DNA from: Chlamydomonas reinhardtii
Taxonomy: Eukaryota; Chlorophyta; Chlorophyceae; Chlamydomonadales; Chlamydomonadaceae
NCBI RefSeq assembly: GCF_000002595.2
Contig: NC_057010.1
Location: 4,664,190 to 4,728,189 of the forward strand
DNA: 64,000 bases
Direction: 5' to 3'
Position numbers and translations under genes: made by a program. Positions 11,401 through 23,163 of the stretch are shown in pieces (the first letter of the stretch is position 1; each line of letters starts with the position of its first letter). Under the pieces are notes generated by a model. The model saw only the letters and a list, made by a program, of their open reading frames with translations, made no database searches and had not been told where the DNA came from.

Positions 11401-13689
11401 ACGTTGTTGTGCGTGGTCGTGCTCGCAGCCTCAAAGCCTCTTTGCCTGGCTTGATACCCCTATTCACGCGTTTCACGGCTGTTTACCTCACTGCCTCAAC
11501 TTCTGCCTCAGACCCAATGTTATTCTTCTCGCGTCCCGCATATTTCTCCATGCTCTAACTCCATCACATGCAACTGTTATCTCCGTTCCGTTTCATCACA
11601 TTCCATTCATTTCATCCTTCATGACATCCCGGGTCCAGCATTCACTCACGCACATCTACAGCATGTGTCCGCAACATCATGGGGCATTTGACCTCTCGGG
11701 AACTGCCCTCATTTTATGGGGGGGGGCGCTTCACCATGTTATCCACGTAAGTCCCTTCTTTTGTGGTCCGACATTCCCTGTCTCAACCCGCGGCTATATC
11801 ACGCCACGCACGAAGCCGTGGCGCTATTTCGCCGTGGCCCTTACTTATTCGTAGCTCTCATGCGCCCATGAGCAGCCGCATACCGTACTCATGTTTGCAT
11901 GGCCTGACTTGGCCACGCCCTGGTTTGCACCATCCCGCCGTCCCGTCCTATGCCGTACCACTGTTGGACACGTGTGCGGCGCCCGTCAAGTAGGTTTGGA
12001 GGCAGCAAAAGCACGGGGTATGCGCCACCACGTGGACGACTACTTGCAGTATTCTGAGCGCTACTGATGTGCGCGTGTGGAACCGATCACTTGCTGTTTG
12101 AAGTTTAAAGACATCTCTCAGACAACACCAGACACCCACAGGAAAGGAAACATCTCCCAAGCAACACCAGGCACCCACAGAAAGGAAGAGGGAACTCCAA
12201 ATACCGTAATCATTGCCCAACTCGGCGATAAACGCACGGCTGTCTCGCCCGTCTATTAGTTGGAGGACGGTTCCCGCTTCGTGAGCGCCACAAACTGCAA
12301 GGCCGAGGGTGTTGATGACGGCAGCTGTGTCTGCGGCTGCAACTGCGGTTGCGGCTGTGCGCCCCTTGCCGGCTGCTGCGGGGTGGGCGGCGGCGGCGCC
12401 AGCGTGGCGACGGCCTCACGCTGTAGCAGCAGTAGCAGCTGTGCTTCCAACTGGCCCGGACTTCCTCCTCCGTCGAGGCCGCCCGGCTGTAGCGCGTCTG
12501 ATGGGCTGGAAACGGGCACGGCAGCGGCAGTAGCAGCTGCCGCAGAAGCAGGCTGTAGCAGCAGCAGTGAGCTTGACTGCAGCAGCCGCAGCAGCTCCAG
12601 CTGAAGATCAAGACCGCTGGCAATGCCACTGCCGCCACCGTTGCCACCGGTGCTACTGCCGCTCGCGCCGCCACCGCCGTCAGTACTGCTACTGCCACGT
12701 ACCGCCAAGGCTGCGGTTGGCGGCGCGAAGCAACCGCTGTCGGGACCCTCCGGTGACATACCCCCCGCGCCGCCGGTTGGCTCGCCGGCGGCAGTGGCAG
12801 TAGCAGTAGGTGCATGGATGACGGCTGCAGCCGCCGGCGCCGGGGCCGGCACGGTGGCCGCGGCAGCAGCGGCGGCGGCGTGCGGTGGCGGCGGCGCCGT
12901 GCAGGGCTTGCCGTGTGGTGCCCCCACTGGCGCCAGGCGTAGAGCCCGGAGCTCCCTGCAGGGGACGGGTGCAGTCAGGCATCACACAAATGCAAACTGC
13001 TAGGCTTGCTGGGCAGGCGGCCGGGCCTGACAAGCAGGTCACGCAGGCAGGTAACGCAGCAGCGGGCCAAGCACAGCGGCAGAATCCGTCCATAGCACCC
13101 AGCAGCAGCAACGGCAGGAGCCGAGACACCCTCGCCCGGGGGAGCGGCCCCCTTCCTCACCGTGCGTACGCCTCCACTTGCGGCTGTGACACCAGGCCCG
13201 CCTCCAGCTCCGCCACCACTTCCGCAAGTCCCTTGCGCCCACACCCCAGCAGCAGCAGCGGCAGCGGGGGCGGCGGCAGCTGCGGGGCCGCCGCGGCAGC
13301 GCCTGCCGCGGCGGTGTGTGGGTCGGTGGGTGCAGCTCCGGCGGCGTCGGCGAGTGGAGAGGACGGCGCCCGTGGCAGGGCACTGCTGGCGCTGGCGGTG
13401 CCGGTGCTACCGGCGCTATGACTGCTGCCCAGCCGCGGCGGCGCCGGCACCGGCGATGCAGCGCCAGCACCAGCACCAACCAGAGGCTGTAGCTGCGGCT
13501 GTAGCTGCGGCTGCGGCTGCGACTGTAGCTGCGGCTCGGTGAGGGCGTATGCGAGGGCGTGCAGCAGTGTGCTGGCAGCGGAGCGCAGCGAGTGCTCCTG
13601 CGGGCCACCCGGGCCGGGGGCACCGGACAGTGAGCGCAGGTCATGCCCACCAGCAACACCAGCAACACGCATGTGCATGCGCGCGCGCA

Positions 13690-13734
<45 letters not shown>

Positions 13735-16700
13735 ACACACAGAAATAGACACAGACACACACACACACACACGTGTCCCGTGCACCCCTCGCAGCCTCCC
13801 CGCCCTGCCTCCCCCCGCCCGCGCCCACCTGGCGGTACAGAGCCACCACCTGGTCCACGTGGCGGGCCAGGTCCTGTGCATGGAGGAGGTGGAGGGGAGG
13901 TGGAGGAGGTGGAAGGGGGGTTGGAAGCGATGGAGGGTGCGACGGCAGAGGGTGGTGGATGTGTGTGTGTGTGTGTGTGTGTTGTGGCGAGCGGCAGAGT
14001 AGTACACCGGAAGCCACGCGGAGCGGTGTTAGGGGGCAACGCGGCCCCCGCCTGCAACAGCTGCCAAGGGGCAATGCGGCCCCCGCCAAGAAAGCATCAC
14101 GGCTATTCAAGGCAGCTAGGCGGTACGGGTTAGGGTCATGAGGGCAACGCGCCCCCAGCCCATACCTCTATGGCGGCACGGCGCGATCCACACCGGGGAA
14201 ATGCGGCCCACGCCACCAAGGAGAGGTCCGACTCCGAATTCCGAGGCGGCTAGCGGTTTGGGCTGCGGCTGTGGGGCAATGCGGCCCCGCCCAAGCCCGG
14301 GACTGCAAGCGCGCCACAACACAGCGCGGACGCTGGGGCAACGCGGCCCCTGCATCATCCGCTGCCTCGGGGCCTCTCCTTTCTAGTACACACAGGCACG
14401 CACACACACATATACGCTATGGGCGGGCTTCGTTTTTTTTTCAACATATACGCTATGTTTTTCCTTGTGCTCTTTAACGCACACACACACATACACACGC
14501 GCATGGCGGCCCCGCCCTCACCTTGTTCGCCGCCACCTGCTTCGCCAGCGCCGACTCCAACGCCGCCAGGTGCGCCGTCTTGCGCTCGCGACAGCGCTTG
14601 GCAGCCAGGCGGTTGCGCTCGCGCCGCGTGTCGCGCGGGTCGCCGGCGCCGCCGCCGGCTGTAGCACCTCCAGCGGCGGCGCCGCCGTCGGCAGCAGCAG
14701 CAGCGGCAGTAGCAGCGGCATCCTCGTCGCCGATGTCACTGTCGTCGTGATCCTCATCAGTGTACATGGGCCGCCGGGCAGCGGCAGCAGCAGTAGCAGC
14801 TATGGCAGTAGCAGCCGAGCGGCTGCGCTTGAAGCCCGTAGCTGTAGCTGTAGGGGCCGCGGGTGCAGCGTCGCTTCCGGAGCCGGAGTTGGCGGCGCTA
14901 GGGCTGCAGCACGCATTGGGTTGGTGCGCGTGGATGTGCGACGCCGGAGACGGCGGCGGCGGCGGCGGCGTGGATGCCCACTGGCGGCGGTGGCGGCAGC
15001 CCTGGCCGCCGCTGGCGGCGGCGGTATCGGGCTCTGGACGATCGCTGGCGGCGGCTGCAAGAGCAGCCCTGCTGGCGCTGCTGCTGAGGCCGCGCCACCC
15101 CGGCGGCGACGGCAGGGCGTAGGCGGGCTCAGCGCGCAGGGCAGCAGCAGAGGCTGCAGCAGCCGCTGCTACAGCCCCGGACGCCGCCGCCTCGGCCGCA
15201 GCAGCGGCGGCGGCTGCAGCCGTGGCGGCGGCGGCCCCAAACACCGGGGGCAGCACGGTCTCCCGTACACCCGCTGACAGCGGCGGTGCAGCCTCAACCG
15301 CGCACCCTTCATCCTGCCAGCAGCTGCCGCTACTGCCGCCGGCTTCGCCACCTCCGCGATCCGCGCACACGTCCATAGCCGCCGGGCCCAGCGCCACCTC
15401 TGCTGCCGCTGCCGCCGGCGCCGCCCCCGACAGGCTGCGTCGGCCGGCCGGCATTCGACTCTCCGCCACCGCCGCCGCCGCGACTGAGTCGGCGGCGGCC
15501 GCGGCTCGCAGCCGCGCCCCCAGCGGCAGCGCCGCGGCTGGGACGACGGCTGCTGCGGCGGCGGCCGCCTCCTCTGAGAGCTGTCGCTGCATTTCTGCTA
15601 GCTGGGAGGACGGCACTGCAGGCACTGCGGGCTCACGTTTACGGAGGCGCCCTGGTTTGGGCCCGCCACCGCCACAAGAGCGCGAGCGCTCCGCAAGTCT
15701 TGCGGCTAGGACTGACCCAAGCAGCTGCGGCACTGCGCGAGTCACGCTGGGGCTTGCGCGAGTCACCGCGTGATGTAGCCGGCAGCTCACAAGCCCGGTC
15801 GTCCGCGCACTGACTATATGCACTGCAGCGACGATGTACTGGAAAGCAAGCGGCAGATGCGCAGGGCAAATGCCGGCCAACAAGCGCTGTCGCTGGGTCG
15901 GAGGCAGCCGCGCGGCCGAGGCGTCGATGACGTGCGAGGTCACAGGGCCGCGCGACGCAGCTGCCGGGCTTGCGCTGAGCAATGCTTAGCTCAAGGCTCT
16001 GGGGGACTTCTGGGGGCGATGGCAATGCAGCTCACGGTGTCGACTGCACTGCTTGCGCGGCGGTGCGGCGTCAAAGGCAGCGCGCACTCGCACGCGGTCG
16101 GTCACAGCCCCTCGCGAAAGCCGCGTCAAGGTCTGACTGGCTACGCTACACAGCAGAGGAAATGCAATGACGGCTCTGCATTACGCAGGAGCTGAATCAC
16201 GTCCGACTGCAAACCATGCGACTCGCAATCCGCTGTTTTTGACAGGTCGCATGGCTCATCGTCGGTGCGTGTCTCTCGTCCTCCTGCGCTTTCCCCGGCA
16301 ACTGGCTACTGCCCATTCCGCCTGCACAACTTTTGCCCTCGCATCAGCCAGTCCGAAACCTCACCTCGGAATGCCGTAACCCGCCCTCCCATCCCCGCTT
16401 CTGCCCGCATGCCTCGCTCCTGTCCCGCCCCCGTGCGCCTTGCAGCTCAAGGCCCTCACGCCCGCAGACCCCTACGTCACGCTACCTCCGCACCTCGCCT
16501 CCGAAACCGCCGCCACCGCCTCACACCACCAGCACCCGCAAGGCCCACCCAGCCGGGCGGCGCTGCCGCCGCTGCGGCGTGTGCCGCTGCTGCTGCACCT
16601 GACGGAGCTCGACCTGAGCGGCGCGGGCGCGAGGTCGCCCGCACTGGTGCAGTTCCCGGTGGCCATCGAGCGGCTGCAGGTGCATGAGCGTGTGTGTTTG

Positions 16701-17364
16701 TGCGCGCATGGGCGTGTATGCACATGGACGCGTGTGTTTGTGTGGGGTTTGTGGCTTGACAGGGAGGTGCGAGAGGGTCGACGCCAAACGCAAGAGCCTC
16801 GGGCCTGCGGTCGTGGGCCGCAATGTGCATGGGCGGGCGTAAAAAAAAGCGTGTGGAGAGTGCCTTTGTGTTGCGTTATGCGTCGCATGGGGGATGCGGC
16901 GCACACTGCACACTGCGCAACACACGCTACGCCGCCTGTTGCCGCTGCCGCGGATGCAGGCCGCCGCGCCCAACCTGCGCCTCTTGCGGCTGGACGCGGT
17001 GGGCTCCGCAACCTACTTCAGAGGTGGGTGGGCGGGGTCACAGGAGTTGCGGCGGTGTGGGTGATGCCGCGATGACACGTGATGCTGGCACAGCAAGGGG
17101 CACCGCGTGGCACGTGTCGTGCGGTGCGGGTGCGACCCCACCGCCCCGCTGCTGCCCCACGGCACTTCACGTGCGCCGACAGGTTTGGAGCTGGGCCCTG
17201 CGCCCGCAACCCTTGGGCCCGGCTTCCCTCGACTGCGTGTGTGCGAGGTGCGGCCAGGCGCAACGCCTCCCCCTCCGCCCATGTAGCCCCTTGCGCGGCC
17301 CTTCCAACGTGTGCTCATTCCTCCAATCTGCCATCGACATTCCTCGGCCTGTATACACACATTG

Positions 17365-17398
<34 letters not shown>

Positions 17399-17770
17399 AC
17401 CTTGGCGACAAACTGGGTCCCATTTGGCCTTGCATAACTACGCAACCATCACCCCAACCGCCATAACCACAACCGCCACAACCACAACCGCCTGGCGGCC
17501 TGCCCCGCAGCTGGGTCTGTCCCGCGCCACGTCCACCCAGGACCAGACGCCGGTGCAGAGGCGCGGCAGCACCCTGGAGCTGCTCAGGCGCACGGTGGGC
17601 GGCTCACCAGCACTGAGGTGCCTGGACGTCAGCGGTGAGCCGGGCGGGCGCTGTCCGCAGTTGGGAGGCGGGGGCGGCTGGGGGCGGAGGCGGGGGCGGG
17701 GGCGATGGCGGTTGGCAGTGACGGCCAGTGGCTTCGGGTTTCGGGTCGAACAGGAAGGCGCACCAAGGCT

Positions 17771-17818
<48 letters not shown>

Positions 17819-19285
17819 CACGCACGCTTTGTGCCTCCCTCCCGTGCGCTCCCTAACGCACGTGTTTTTCCCTGTATAACACACGCGTGTAGGCGCGATG
17901 GGCCTGCTGGACCAGACCGCCATCCAGGTCGCCGTCTTGGACTCCGCATCGCCCTCCATCGCCGCCTTCACCCGCGGCGTGTTGCAGCAGGACGGCGGCC
18001 CGGACGTGGCTGCGGCCTTCGGGGCCGCCCGGGCCGCCGGCGCCTGGGTGAGGCGGCAGGGGGATGGGCGCGCAGACGATGACGAGAATGGGGAGGATGA
18101 GGAGCGGGAGGCGCTGCTGGCTGCTACTGCCGCAGCCGACGTACTGGAGGCAGCAGAGGCCGCGCTACTGCGCGCGTCCGGCGCTGCTACCGGTACTGCT
18201 TCCGGGAGTGGCGCTGCTGCGGCAGCTACTGCCACTGCCAGCCGCGGCGGCGCTAGTGCTGCGGGACGGGGCGCGGTGCACGGCGCGCCTGCTTCCACGC
18301 TGAACCTCCGGATGCCGGGCGACGGCGACTGCCGACTGCGGCTGTGCGCCAGCCTGCGCCCCGCGCTGCGGGCGGCTCTGGTGGGTCCGCTGCGGGAGCT
18401 GCGCGCCAGTCGGTCGGTGCTGGCGAGCGACGCCGGACTGCACGGCCTGGCGCGGCTGCTGGGGGGCACGCTGCAGGTGCGGAGGTGGAGAGGGAGGGAG
18501 GGAGGGAGGGAGGGAGGGAGGGAGGGAGGGAGGGAGGGAGGGAGGGAGGCGCTGAACGAACTGCTGCAGGGGGCGGCATCCGGATGTCCTTTCCGATATG
18601 TCAGCACGGTATGTGGGATGAGCGGGAGCGTTGTTTGAGTGGACAGAAGCACATGTACGGGTTGGTCGTACAATTGCAAGTAGCGGCGCTGTGGTTGTTG
18701 TGCAGGCCTGCGAAGTACAAGCCCTGTTGGTACCTCCTTCTCAATGACCTTGCCGCCACCCGCCTCCGTCACCTCCGTCCCCAGGTGTTGGACGTGAGCG
18801 AGAGCACGCACGTGACGGACGCGGGTCTGCTGCACGTGGCGTACGGCTGCACCGCCCTGCGCAGCCTGGACGTCAGCGCCACGGGCATCACCGACTGGGG
18901 CGTGCGCCGACTGATGGCGCTGGCGGGGCCGCCGCCGTTACAGCAGCAGGGGCAGCGGGCTGGAGGGGCGGCGGCGGGCGCTGCGGGCGCCGCGGTGTCG
19001 GGGTCTTGGGCGGGGCAGCAAGTGGTGCGGAGGCGGAGGAGGCAGGGCGTGATTGACCTGGTGTCAGACAGCGGCGGTGACGACGAGGATGAGGATGTTC
19101 AGGCAGGGTGTGGCGGTGGTGCGCTGGGTGGCAATGCAGTGAGTGCAGGAGCGGGTGTAGGCTGCAGGCGCCTGACGTACCTGGACATCAGCAAGTGCCG
19201 CGGCGTGGACCGGGCAACTCGGCACGCGGCGGCGGAGGGGCTGCAGCAGCTGAGGCAGCAGCTGGGGCTGTGGGCGACGACATGA
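8424..19285 (+). CDS. F-box / leucine-rich-repeat (FBXL/AMN1-type) protein
   Basis: Probable substrate-recognition subunit of an SCF ubiquitin ligase; target unknown. Exons: 8424-8888, 9122-9551, 9736-10160, 10385-10512, 10728-11160, 16446-16679, 16960-16998, 17511-17634, 17893-18476, 18785-19285, joining in frame to about 1120 residues. The N-terminus is charged and acidic with basic stretches (APKKAKEK, PRKRRRSES), then Gly/Ala-rich. An F-box-like segment spans the 9551/9736 junction (WGGLTAPLLREVL, then ACVNRHWRVVC). Cys-type leucine-rich repeats follow (LTSLELSQCDGL, LQHLDLSYCVL, LTELDLSGAG, VLDVSESTHVTDAGL, LTYLDISKCRGVD). The fifth intron (11161-16445) is huge and contains a bZIP gene on the other strand. 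Repeats continue on both sides in phase 0, which argues for one gene; two separate genes are the alternative. The 39-nt exon 16960-16998 is the least certain. Confidence 0.72.
11161..12255 (+). other. Left part of F-box gene intron 5; 3' flank of the bZIP gene
   Basis: No coding evidence, and base composition is visibly lower in GC than the flanks. It holds a two-copy tandem repeat at about 12109-12190 (units containing ACACCCACAG..AAAGGAA). A reverse-strand TGTAA (TTACA at 11222-11226) could serve the nested bZIP gene. Confidence 0.5.
12256..15592 (-). CDS. bZIP transcription factor nested in an F-box gene intron
   Basis: Sequence-specific DNA-binding protein expected in the nucleus. Exons in transcript order: 15592-14522, 13873-13829, 13597-13161, 12955-12256, in frame to about 750 residues from the ATG at 15592. 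The basic region shows the N-x7-R signature (NRLAAKRCR) within RRERNRLAAKRCRERK. The zipper starts HLAALESALAKQVAANK, crosses the first intron, and continues DLARHVDQVVALYRQ. That places hydrophobics or Asn at a (L, L, N, V) and mostly hydrophobics at d. The rest is Ala-, Gln- and Pro-rich linker. The frame stays open upstream to about 15982 and includes a basic patch (KPGRLRKRE) but no ATG, so an upstream start exon is possible. The first intron carries CA/GT runs and a six-copy GC palindrome. Confidence 0.8.
13686..13772. repeat. CA microsatellite in bZIP intron
   Basis: Long CA runs (about 13690-13740 and 13757-13772) lie between the third and second bZIP exons on the minus strand. A matching GT run lies at 13963-13982. 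Confidence 0.75.
14032..14350. repeat. Six dispersed copies of a GGGGCAAYGCGGCCCC palindromic motif
   Basis: Copies at about 14032-14050, 14067-14084, 14140-14156, 14194-14210, 14272-14290 and 14335-14350, all in bZIP intron 1. Each has a GGGGC arm and a GCCCC arm around a 6-7 base centre. Spacing is irregular at 35-75 bp. Confidence 0.7.
17366..17812. repeat. GT and CA microsatellites in F-box gene introns
   Basis: A GT run at about 17366-17396 and a CA run at about 17777-17812 each sit close to an intron boundary of the F-box/LRR gene. Confidence 0.7.
18487..18550. repeat. GGGA tetranucleotide repeat
   Basis: About fifteen GGGA/GGAG units start just after the donor following exon 17893-18476. 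Confidence 0.8.
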
Positions 19286-19495
19286 GAGGAGGCTGGTGGA
19301 TGAGTTGTCCGCAACTGGCCAGTGCTAGCTAGAGTTATTTTTGCGTCTGGTATCTTTAGCAGTGTAGCTGCAAGCGTGCAAAAGCGAAAGCGCACCACCT
19401 GAGGTGCAGCACAGTCGTGAAATGCTCGGAAGCGCCACCAAGGCGAGCTGCTTTGGCAACGACTCGTGAAACTCGCGTCAGTAGCTTAGTTGAAA

Positions 19496-22427
19496 ATGCC
19501 GCCTAGACGGGCCCGAGTGCCTGAAACTCTTGAAAGCCGCATCAAGCAAGGGCTTCAATACATAGCTGCCCTCCGCGAGGACGCGGTGGCAGCTCCAGAC
19601 CGGGTGGAATCCCTGAATGATGCACTCCAGGATGCTGACCTGGACTTAGTCAGCAGTGTCGAAGTCCTGGGCGGCATTGTCGCTGCCCATGGATGGGCCG
19701 CACGCGCGCTCGCCGCAGACATGACGAGTATACCTGCACTCGTCGTCCATCAAATTACTGCGATAAAGCTACAAGAAGTGCTCAGAAGCCGACAGGGCGA
19801 CCCAGCTGGCGACCAGCTGGTCCTGGCCCTGCTGAGGGCGGACACGCTGGCCGTATACGCGAGGCTGTTGGCGCAGACGCTCGCAACCACCCGCGCGGCC
19901 GCTGCCCGCCGTGGCGCCGCGACGCTGTATCGGTCAAAGCTGATGCTGGTCATGCACGTGGTTGATGCCCTCCGTGATGTTGCCGAGTGCGTGGGCGAGA
20001 GCTCTGACGCTGGCCTGCAGCAGGAGCTGGTAACGGCGCTGGCGCACACGCAGCTGCTCGAGCACGCCGTCCGGGCACTGCTGCACGTTGCGCAGGCCAC
20101 CCCAGCTGCAACCGGAGCAGCAGCAGGAGCAAGAGCATCAGCCACAAGCTCGGCGACGGGGACATCAGATGGGGACTGGACCAGCGTGTCGCAGACCGCG
20201 GCGGTCCTGTGCAAGACCCTACTGATGTGCTTCGTTGACAACGTGAGCATCGCCTCACTATGCCCGAGGTCCCGGGAAAGGGACACCCTCCACGATGGCA
20301 CGTCGAAGCCGGAGCAGCTCAGACTGCTGGAGCAGATGCGGCCGCTGCTGGCCGCCCCCGGCGTGCAGCTCTTCGCTGGATGGGCGGGACTGTGTGCAGC
20401 CATGGCCGTGCGGCAAGGCGCCGCCGACGGCAGCATTCAGCAGGGCTTGGCGCCTCCTGTGTCGCAGCTGCGGCACGGGCTGCCGCCGAAGGTGGTGAGG
20501 CCCTTTCAGCCGCCGAGGACCGCCGAGCAGCTATTCATCGACATGTCCGGCATAGGCATGGTGCGTACATTCGAGTGTGTCTGTCTTTACAAGTGGTTGC
20601 AATTCGCTTACGGTATGGTACAGCTGACAGCGATGCTTGAAAGGAGTAAAATAAGCTTGACACTTGATGTCGGCGGTAGTGTTTATGCTTGCAACGTTAC
20701 GAGAGGGCAATCTTACCATACATGCGCACAGAGACTATACCTCATGCTCGCCGTGTCATCGCTTTGCAGGCATGTGTCATCGTCCTGCAGGTGACGGTCA
20801 GCGGCCCCTGCGACCTGGCCATCGCCCAGCCGCCCGTGGGCTACGACCACCTGCCGCACAGGCAGCCGCAGCCGCAGCAACTGGCGGGGCCATCCGCAGC
20901 AGGGTCAGCAACGGCGGAGGGGTCAGCACCAGCTTCGTACAGCGCCGTACACGCGTACGGTCTGCTGAAGGAAGTATGGTACGGGCTCGCCTGCTATGGC
21001 AGCAAGGACTTGTGTACGTTGTGCACGGCCGCCACGGTAATGGCCCGGCTGCTGACGGAGCTGCGGCCGCGGCAGGCGGCGGTGCTGCTGCCGAGTTGGT
21101 GGCAGCTGCTGGCGCAGGAGCCGTCCATGCTGATTGAGGGGTACAGGCTTGCGCGGGACGCAGGGGAGCTGCTGCGGCTGCAGCTAAATGCGCCGCCGCC
21201 GGCCGCGTGGGCTGCTGGGGTGACGGATGCAGCTTCTGCTGCTGCGGCGAGCGTGGATTGGCCGTCGGGAACCTCGGAGGCGCAGGGTGCGGAGGCGGCA
21301 GTAGCAGCGAAGGCAGCAGCCAGCCTGGCGCGTGGGAGGGACCCAAGCTACAGCCTCCGCTGTGCGCTGGACGCGGGGCTCCTGTCAACTGTGGAGCGGT
21401 GCCTTCGCGCGCCGCAGGCCTGGCGGCAGTCCGACAGCGCAAGCAAGCTGCTGTACGTCGTGAACTGCGCGCTGCGCTACTCGGGCGTGTGGCCCGCAGT
21501 GCTGGCTCGCGGTCCCTTGCAGCAGGCGATGTCGTTGATTGCCACGCTGGGCGCAGCAGCTCGGCTGTTGGAGGCGAATGACACGTTGCTGGACACGATT
21601 GCACTCGCCTCTCAGCCAGGAACAGGGATAGTTGCGCAGCGCAGTGCCGGGGGCTATCTGTGTACCTACCTTGCTGCAATGCTGGAGCAGGTCGCGGACG
21701 TGCGGGCGCTGCGCGAAAATGCACAGCAGCAGCAGCAGCGGGAGTGGCAGCAGGAGCAGGGGCGTCCGGAGCAGCAACCGTTGCATCAGGCACACACTGA
21801 TGCCGCAGCCACCGATGCCGCAGCCGCAGCCGCTGCTCCTGCTTTGTACCTCAACTCGGTGCTGGAGCGTCTGGGGCACAAGGACGGGAGTGTTAAGCCC
21901 TCCACGTGCTCCATCGCCTGGATGGCGGCGGCGGGCGGCCTGCCGGCTGCCGGCTCCACGGCGGACCGGCAGCAGCAGCTGCTCGCCAGCTTCGCAGTGT
22001 ACCAGTGGCTGCCTACGCTGGCAAAGGCAACAGAGGATGCCTTGCAGGGCTCAGTAGCTGCCGCCGAGCGCGCGGCGCGGCCATTGTTGCAGGCGCTCCT
22101 GGTGGGGCGCCTGCTGGTGGATGTGCTCTGGCACAGGGATTGCACATGGGCTGAGGCCAACGGCGGTGCGGGAGGCGGAGGCGGTGGGGGGGCACGCAGC
22201 ACGTCGCTGGAGGGGGCGTGGTGGGAGGGTGTGACGCCAACTATGCAGCTTGCGGATGGCATGAGCGGAATCGCGTACCTCTTCGCGGCGGCCGCAGTAG
22301 AGCCCCTGCTCAAGCATTGCCATGCGTGCGTGCAGACGGCTGTGCTGGACCTACTCCAGTCGTATTGGACACTCTTTAAGCATATGGCGCGCGCGGCAAC
22401 GCAATCATGGGCGAAGAGCACGGCAAG

Positions 22428-22462
<35 letters not shown>

Positions 22463-23163
22463 CACCGCCCGAGCTGGTGCTGCAGTGCTTGGCGCCGCTG
22501 CCGGTGCAGCAGCTGGCGGCGGCGCACGGGCGGCAGGACATTGTGGATTACCTGGACGCAGTAGCTGAGGGTGTGAGAGAGGAGTTGTTGATCGAGTGTG
22601 GAGGTGCTGGCGCCGGGGGAAGCAGCGCAGAGGCACAAGGGCCCGCCAGCAGGGAGGGCGGCGTGTTGCATGCTAGCGCCACGGCGGATAGGTTGAGGCA
22701 GAAGTGGGTTGGCGTCGTGCGGCCGCGGTACCAGTGGCTGCTGTCTCAAGGCCAGGTACAGGCGGGGCTGCATGACCTGATGGTCGCAGAGGCGGCGGCT
22801 GCAGCGGCGGCTACTGCTACGGGCGAGCCCTCAGCAGCCTGCGGCGGCGGGGACGGCAGTGGTGGTCGCAGTGGCAGCAACAGCAATACCACTAGCGGCG
22901 GCAGACAGGGCAGCAGCAGCGGTGGGCCGGTGTTTGAGCACAAGTTGTGCTGCAACCCGCAATGCTGCTCGCTGGACAGCCCCAGCGCGTTGATACCACC
23001 TCGCAGCGGCAAGACGTGTGTGCGGTGCCGTGCTGCCACGTATTGCTGCGGCGCTTGCCAGCTTGCGGACTGGCGTGAGCGGCACTCTAGCACCTGCAGT
23101 GGGGCCGCCGCGGCGACGGCAGGGGCAGCAGGCGCAACTAAGGCAGGAGTAGAGAAGGCATGA
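19496..23163 (+). CDS. Large protein with C-terminal MYND zinc finger
   Basis: Unknown function. MYND fingers are protein-interaction modules, and volvocine algae carry large families of long proteins ending in one. Exon 1 is 19496-20560 and exon 2 is 20770-23163, joining in phase 0 to about 1152 residues; the ATG at 19496 is the first in the frame. Most of the protein reads as Ala/Leu-rich helices without a recognised domain, broken by a poly-Gln run near 22430-22455. The finger (about residues 1080-1131) shows CCNPQCC, then CVRCRAATYCCGACQ, then WRERHSSTC, so the zinc ligands appear complete. Two acceptors 21 nt apart (before 20770 and before 20791) keep the same frame. The start codon is only 210 bp after the stop of the F-box/LRR gene. 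Confidence 0.85.

Noticed and set aside
13157-14110. Single long reverse-strand frames across 13157-14110 read as one protein
   Set aside because: They run through CA/GT microsatellites. Only the parts between splice sites (13873-13829 and 13597-13161) fit the bZIP gene in phase.
14465-15277. Forward 270-codon Arg/Ser/Gly-rich frame
   Set aside because: Complement of the Ala-rich bZIP first exon; no motif, and the bZIP domain is on the other strand.
20798-22541. Long reverse-strand frames opposite the MYND gene
   Set aside because: Low-complexity shadows of a GC-rich coding exon. The forward frame ends in a clean zinc finger.
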